Shown: positions 7,598-12,393 of the stretch, piece by piece
Numbering within the stretch: the stretch's first letter is position 1
Layout: each line of letters begins with the position of its first letter
Source: Clostridiaceae bacterium
GTDB taxonomy: Bacteria; Bacillota; Clostridia; Saccharofermentanales; DTU023
Length of the DNA: 12,393 bases
Direction of reading: 5' to 3'
Assembly (NCBI GenBank): GCA_012800135.1
Contig: JAAZJV010000009.1
Coordinates: 1 to 12,393, forward strand
Position numbers and translations under genes: made by a program
The notes under the pieces: model-generated
The model's database searches: none
Seen by the model: only the letters and a program-made list of their open reading frames with translations
What the model was told of the DNA's origin: nothing

Positions 7598-8392
7598 TCA
7601 AAACGTGCCAATTTCCTTCGCTTTCCACTGCTTACTTGAGAAGCGCCTTAACAATTCCTCCGCCAACTTACGATAGCTCTTCGCTCCCTTAGAGCGTTTG
7701 TCATATTCAAAAATTGTCTGTCCAAAACTTGGCGCCTCGCTAAGGCGCACATTTCTCGGAATATACGTTTCAAGATAATTCTCCTGAAAATACCAGGCAA
7801 CTTCTTGCTTCACCTGTTTAGAAAGCTGAGTGCGCGTGTCGAACATCGTTATAAAAACACCTGCCAAGCGGAGTTCAGGATTATAACTGCGTTTGACAAG
7901 ATCAAGAGTTGTCATGAGTTGCATAAGCCCTTCCAAAGCATAATATTCAGCCTGAACAGGAATTAAAACGGTGTCCGCGGCTGTCAATGCATTGATCGTT
8001 AACAATCCAAGAGAGGGCGGACAATCGATCATGATATAGTCATAGCTCTCTTTGCAGTCTCCGAGAAGCCTTTTTAGTCGATACGCACGATCCGGCACGT
8101 CAACCAGCTCTATTTCTGCTCCAACAAGATCAATCGTTGCGGGAAGAACATCCATGCGCTTTCGAATGTTAAAGATGGCATCCTTACATGAATGCGCTTC
8201 ATTCACCAACACCTCGTACATTGAAAGATCAAGTGTCTTTTTTGAAATACCGAGTCCGGAAGTGGAGTTCCCTTGTGGATCTGAATCAACAAGAAGTACC
8301 CGCTTGCCTTTCTCTGCCAGAGCACTGGAAAGATTGATACACGTCGTGGATTTTCCAACGCCTCCTTTTTGATTGGCCACCGCAATGATCAT
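7598..8392 (-). CDS. parA: Chromosome-partitioning ATPase ParA (Soj)
   Basis: ParA is a Walker-type ATPase whose ATP-bound dimers coat the nucleoid and draw ParB-parS complexes apart; Soj homologues also act on DnaA. At 264 residues it is a full-length chromosomal type without the N-terminal helix-turn-helix of large plasmid ParAs. The deviant Walker A KGGVGKST is at 9-16 (signature Lys9), Walker A' DSDPQGN at 36-42, and Walker B IMIDCPPS at 120-127. The conserved block PRNVRLSEAPSFG is at 212-224, and basic residues around TRTQLSKQVK (187-196) fit nonspecific DNA binding. The start ATG 8392 follows AAGGA with a 7-base spacer. The triplet run ATGAATGAATG creates two out-of-frame ATGs just before it, one opening a three-codon ORF. 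Confidence 0.98.
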   Translation of the reverse strand: MIIAVANQKGGVGKSTTCINLSSALAEKGKRVLLVDSDPQGNSTSGLGISKKTLDLSMYEVLVNEAHSCKDAIFNIRKRMDVLPATIDLVGAEIELVDVPDRAYRLKRLLGDCKESYDYIMIDCPPSLGLLTINALTAADTVLIPVQAEYYALEGLMQLMTTLDLVKRSYNPELRLAGVFITMFDTRTQLSKQVKQEVAWYFQENYLETYIPRNVRLSEAPSFGQTIFEYDKRSKGAKSYRKLAEELLRRFSSKQWKAKEIGTF

Positions 8393-8460
8393 TCATTCAT
8401 CCTTTACTCGTGATGATATTCCTGCACAATTATCATGGCAGATTGTATCGATTGACTTAC

Positions 8461-8466
8461 ATTATA
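8461..8466 (-). promoter_or_regulatory. Possible -10 element of a parA promoter
   Basis: The 109-bp aldolase-parA gap contains a perfect TATAAT on the minus strand, 69 bp upstream of the parA start. No good -35 lies at 16-18 bp, so it may be a weak or activator-dependent promoter for parA-parB-yfhO. No terminator was seen behind the aldolase-like gene, so read-through from upstream is also possible. Confidence 0.4.
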
Positions 8467-8501
8467 TGTGTTCTCTTTGCAACAGCTTGGAACGCACCCC
8501 A

Positions 8502-9539
8502 TCACATGTCACTAAAACAAGCTGAAACCATCTCCGGCGTCGTTGCATAAGATGTTACAAAGCGACAGACTCGTGTGTTATCAGGCAAGACTGCCCAGCG
8601 TTCAAAGATCGCACGCTCCTTAAGTTTCTTCTCATCCTCTTTATCTAATATGACAAAGATTTGATTGCTAACGGGAGGCATATACAGCTGATAACCACGC
8701 TCTTTGAAATAATCAGCTAACATAAGAGCCATGCTGTTTTCATGGCGACCTATCTCATAATAGAGGTCATCTTTGAATAACTCCCTAAATTGAACGCCGA
8801 GCAACCGTCCCTTTGCGAGCATGCCTCCTCGTTGTTTAATAACATAGCGCAGAGCATTTTTAAGATCACTGTTTGTCACGACAAGAGCTTCTCCAAATAA
8901 TGCACCGCATTTCGTGCCGCCGATCGTAAACATATCTGCATACTTCGCAAGATCAGGCAACGTAATGGTCGCCACGCTGGATGTGAGCGCAGAGGCTAAT
9001 CGAGCACCGTCGACGTAAAGATAGAGATTCCAATTATTTGCCGCGCGGCGAAATGCTTTAAGCGTATCTAAGCTAAAAATCGTTCCCAGCTCGCTCGTTA
9101 AAGAAACATAAATCATTCCCGGCTGCACAGTGTGCTCGACGCTAGGATCTTCGTAATGGGCTCTACAGAGCAGATCAATCGCATCGGGATCAATAATCCC
9201 GTCAATAGAAGGAGTAACAAGGATCTTATGTCCGGCCGCCTCAATGGCACCTGTTTCGTGAACATTTATGTGTCCTGTTTCTGCGGACAAGACTCCCTGC
9301 CAAGGCTTTAGTCCTGCGACACAGGCAATAATATTGGCCTGTGTGCCGCCCACAACAAATTGAACCATTGCTTCAGGAGCTAAACATGCCTTTCTGATGA
9401 GATTACGGGCGTCTTCACAAAATTCGTCATGTCCATAACCCGTCGTGAATAACGCATTTGTTTTTTCAAGCGCTTCCAATAAGCGAGGGTGGCAACCCGT
9501 ATTATAGTCGTTTTCAAAAGAAACTCTCTCTTGACTCAT
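8502..9539 (-). CDS. Threonine-aldolase-like PLP-dependent beta-eliminating lyase
   Basis: This fold-type I PLP enzyme belongs to the beta-eliminating lyase family that includes low-specificity L-threonine aldolase, which splits threonine or allo-threonine into glycine and acetaldehyde. It has 345 residues, the usual length. It shows FENDYNTGCHP near the N-terminus (8-18), the phosphate-binding GGTQAN (64-69), the ring-stacking ETGHINVHETGA region (87-98), DGAR (177-180; Asp177 contacts the pyridine nitrogen) and the Schiff-base lysine Lys210 in GGTKCGALFGEALV (207-220). The TKCGALFGEA form differs from the SLSKGLGAPVGS-type block of classical LtaE, so the substrate may not be threonine and no symbol is given. 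ATG 9539 follows AGAAGGAAGA. It lies downstream of a long, apparently structured leader and 109 bp upstream of parA. Confidence 0.88.
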   Translation of the reverse strand: MSQERVSFENDYNTGCHPRLLEALEKTNALFTTGYGHDEFCEDARNLIRKACLAPEAMVQFVVGGTQANIIACVAGLKPWQGVLSAETGHINVHETGAIEAAGHKILVTPSIDGIIDPDAIDLLCRAHYEDPSVEHTVQPGMIYVSLTSELGTIFSLDTLKAFRRAANNWNLYLYVDGARLASALTSSVATITLPDLAKYADMFTIGGTKCGALFGEALVVTNSDLKNALRYVIKQRGGMLAKGRLLGVQFRELFKDDLYYEIGRHENSMALMLADYFKERGYQLYMPPVSNQIFVILDKEDEKKLKERAIFERWAVLPDNTRVCRFVTSYATTPEMVSACFSDM

Positions 9540-9693
9540 TGCTGTCGTCTTCCTTCTAATATTTCTTCTCGGTTCTCTGTTATATCTTCTCTTTTCTCTG
9601 CGGTCATAAACACAGCTCTAATCCCTCATCACGTCGCTTCTTTGAGATGATGATCCCGCTGCAAACCATATATTAGTTGAACAACGGACTATT

Positions 9694-9716
9694 TGTTTGC
9701 CTATTACCTGCAAACA
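9694..9716. repeat. 7-bp stem hairpin in aldolase leader
   Basis: TGTTTGC (9694-9700) and GCAAACA (9710-9716) form a perfect 7-bp stem with a 9-base loop. As minus-strand RNA it would lie in the leader of the aldolase-like gene, about 155 nt before its start. No T-run follows, so it is not a classical terminator. Confidence 0.5.
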
Positions 9717-9741
9717 GTGACTCTTAGCTCCCTTTTTGTCG

Positions 9742-9760
9742 AAGAAGACACCTCCTTCTT
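9742..9760 (-). promoter_or_regulatory. Orphan Shine-Dalgarno in a hairpin loop
   Basis: The minus strand carries AAGGAGGTG (9757-9749), nine bases complementary to the 16S 3' end. It sits mainly in the loop of a hairpin with arms AAGAAG/CTTCTT (9760-9755 and 9747-9742). No start codon lies at a usable distance downstream, and the aldolase start is about 210 nt away. Confidence 0.45.
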
Positions 9761-9844
9761 ACCAACATGCCTTAAAATTAAGCCGCCTTGACAGAAAAAA
9801 CGGATCATAGCAGTTGGCAAATAGGCAACTTTTTCACAGACATA

Positions 9845-9873
9845 AGTATAAATGACCATTCTTTTAAATCCAA
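9845..9873 (-). promoter_or_regulatory. Putative promoter of the aldolase-like gene
   Basis: On the minus strand a -35-like TTGGAT (9873-9868) is followed after exactly 17 bp by TATACT (9850-9845), a five-of-six -10. Transcription would start near 9838, giving a leader of about 300 nt before the ATG at 9539. The -35 is weak. Confidence 0.45.
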
Positions 9874-10036
9874 CTACTGCCAATCGACGACACTGTCAAA
9901 ACGTCATCAAAACAAACAGCATTCTTATCTCAGATGAAACCCAATTCAAGGTCGCATTCAGAAAACAAGCGGGAAATCTATGCTTTTGAAGCCGCATTCG
10001 AAGAATAGTCGCCTTAACGTCATAAATCACTCAATA

Positions 10037-10052
10037 TGTTTCACGTGAAACA
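10037..10052. promoter_or_regulatory. parS: parS centromere site 2 (intergenic)
   Basis: This is a second perfect copy of TGTTTCACGTGAAACA, 5.6 kb from site 1, in the non-coding gap between gyrB and the aldolase-like gene. ParB, encoded 2.5 kb away, should load here. Several sites clustered near gyrB are typical of an origin-proximal partition zone. Confidence 0.97.
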
Positions 10053-10122
10053 TTTCTCAAACAATGTATATGCTGTACCGGAAAGCTGTAATATTAAGAT
10101 GCTTTTATTTTATGAATGATTT

Positions 10123-10164
10123 AAGAACAAGGGAGAACTGGTTGAAGCCGTCGCCCTTGTTCTT
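10123..10164. repeat. Perfect 11-bp inverted repeat
   Basis: AAGAACAAGGG (10123-10133) and CCCTTGTTCTT (10154-10164) are exact inverted copies around a 20-base loop, 71 bp from parS site 2. Neither strand has a proper T-run after the stem, so a standard terminator is unlikely. It could be a structured RNA element or a protein-binding site. Confidence 0.75.
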
Positions 10165-10204
10165 TGGCATCAAAATTCTTCAGATCCCCTAAAACTCCGC
10201 GAAA

Positions 10205-10216
10205 TTAGAATTCTAA
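10205..10216. repeat. 12-bp palindrome TTAGAATTCTAA
   Basis: This is a perfect self-complementary 12-mer in the gap, of operator-like size. No regulator that recognises it is known from the sequence, and it could be chance (an expected 0.2 such sites in a region this size). Confidence 0.45.
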
Positions 10217-10220
10217 AGAA

Positions 10221-10268
10221 ACATCAAAATCACATCAAAACTCAGATATTCTCAGGTATTCAGATATT
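10221..10268. repeat. Phased short direct repeats
   Basis: ACATCAAAA is repeated at 10221-10229 and 10232-10240 (11-bp period). It is followed by CTCAGATATT, CTCAGGTATT and CAGATATT in tandem (10241-10268; periods 10 and 9-10 bp). The spacing matches one helical turn. CATCAAAA also occurs on the same strand at 10168 and 9905. Confidence 0.55.
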
Positions 10269-10321
10269 AAGGATACAAAGAAAATCAACCACGTGATCTC
10301 AAAAACCAGAGTCCATCCTTA

Positions 10322-10395
10322 CTTTCAAAAGCAAAGGCCTGCACATCAATAACGAATAGAGATCCTATCGTCGCGATGCACAGACCTTAGGGTCT
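10322..10395 (-). terminator. Structured 3' end of gyrB, possible terminator
   Basis: On the minus strand, 10388-10377 (AAGGTCTGTGCA) can pair over all 12 positions, three as G-U, with 10345-10334 (TGTGCAGGCCTT) around a 31-base loop that contains a small hairpin. TGCTTTTG follows. A competing 5-bp hairpin, AGACC/GGTCT (10395-10382), overlaps the first arm. The U-tract is short, so termination strength is uncertain. Confidence 0.38.
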
Positions 10396-10411
10396 AAACA
10401 GCTCTTTGTTC

Positions 10412-12393
<1,982 letters not shown>

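Larger units (their letters stand above)
9540..10411. other. 872-bp gene-free region between gyrB and the aldolase-like gene
   Basis: No convincing protein gene lies here on either strand. It contains a parS, an 11-bp inverted repeat, a 12-bp palindrome, phased short repeats, a structured gyrB 3' region and a probable aldolase leader with its promoter, all listed separately. No consensus DnaA boxes, T-box, tmRNA, SRP, 6S or RNase P motifs were recognised. Confidence 0.7.

Noticed and set aside
7587..7628. Longer ParB start at 7628
   Set aside because: It would overlap parA, lacks a ribosome-binding site and adds residues unlike any ParB N-terminus; ATG 7586 has a good site.
8052..8372. 106-codon plus-strand reading frame antisense to parA
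   Set aside because: Its sequence is the mirror of conserved ParA motifs; it is an antisense shadow with no start signals.
9540..9840. T-box leader for the aldolase-like gene
   Set aside because: The antiterminator TGGNACCGCG and specifier architecture are missing, and there is no leader terminator with a T-run.
9540..10411. Replication origin (oriC) in the gyrB-aldolase gap
   Set aside because: Despite parS, AT-rich repeats and gyrB nearby, no consensus DnaA boxes (TTATNCACA type) were found on either strand, and dnaA/dnaN are not in the window.

Overview
The window reads as a stretch of a low-to-mid-GC Gram-positive (Firmicutes, probably Clostridia) chromosome close to the replication origin. 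The evidence is a gyrB of the clostridial type, a chromosomal parA-parB pair, two perfect 16-bp parS sites, a YfhO-family membrane protein and a DivIVA-like coiled-coil protein. The genus cannot be named from the sequence alone.

Layout from left to right. Positions 1-415 (minus) hold a GNAT acetyltransferase cut by the left edge. Positions 416-802 are a divergent, gene-free regulatory gap. Positions 803-2263 (plus) encode a membrane-anchored D-Ala-D-Ala carboxypeptidase of family S11, the only plus-strand gene. It converges on a DivIVA-like coiled-coil gene (2341-3477, minus). After a hairpin terminator (about 3590-3623) come, all on the minus strand, yfhO (3629-6595), parB (6663-7586), parA (7598-8392) and a threonine-aldolase-like PLP enzyme (8502-9539). 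An 872-bp gene-free region (9540-10411) follows, and then gyrB (10412 to the right edge), whose reading frame runs off the window.

Transcription order on the minus strand is gyrB, long gap, aldolase-like gene, parA, parB, yfhO, terminator, coiled-coil gene. ParA, ParB and the parS sites form the chromosome segregation system. One parS lies inside the yfhO coding sequence, the other in the gyrB-aldolase gap. A DivIVA-like protein beside them would fit polar or septal anchoring of the origin, but that is inference. The carboxypeptidase and YfhO point to cell-wall and envelope glycopolymer work.

The 872-bp gap is the least explained part. It holds a parS, an 11-bp inverted repeat, a 12-bp palindrome, helically phased short repeats, and a probable ~300-nt structured leader in front of the aldolase-like gene. 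No known riboswitch, RNA gene or DnaA-box cluster was recognised there. No mobile element, CRISPR array, tRNA or rRNA was found.
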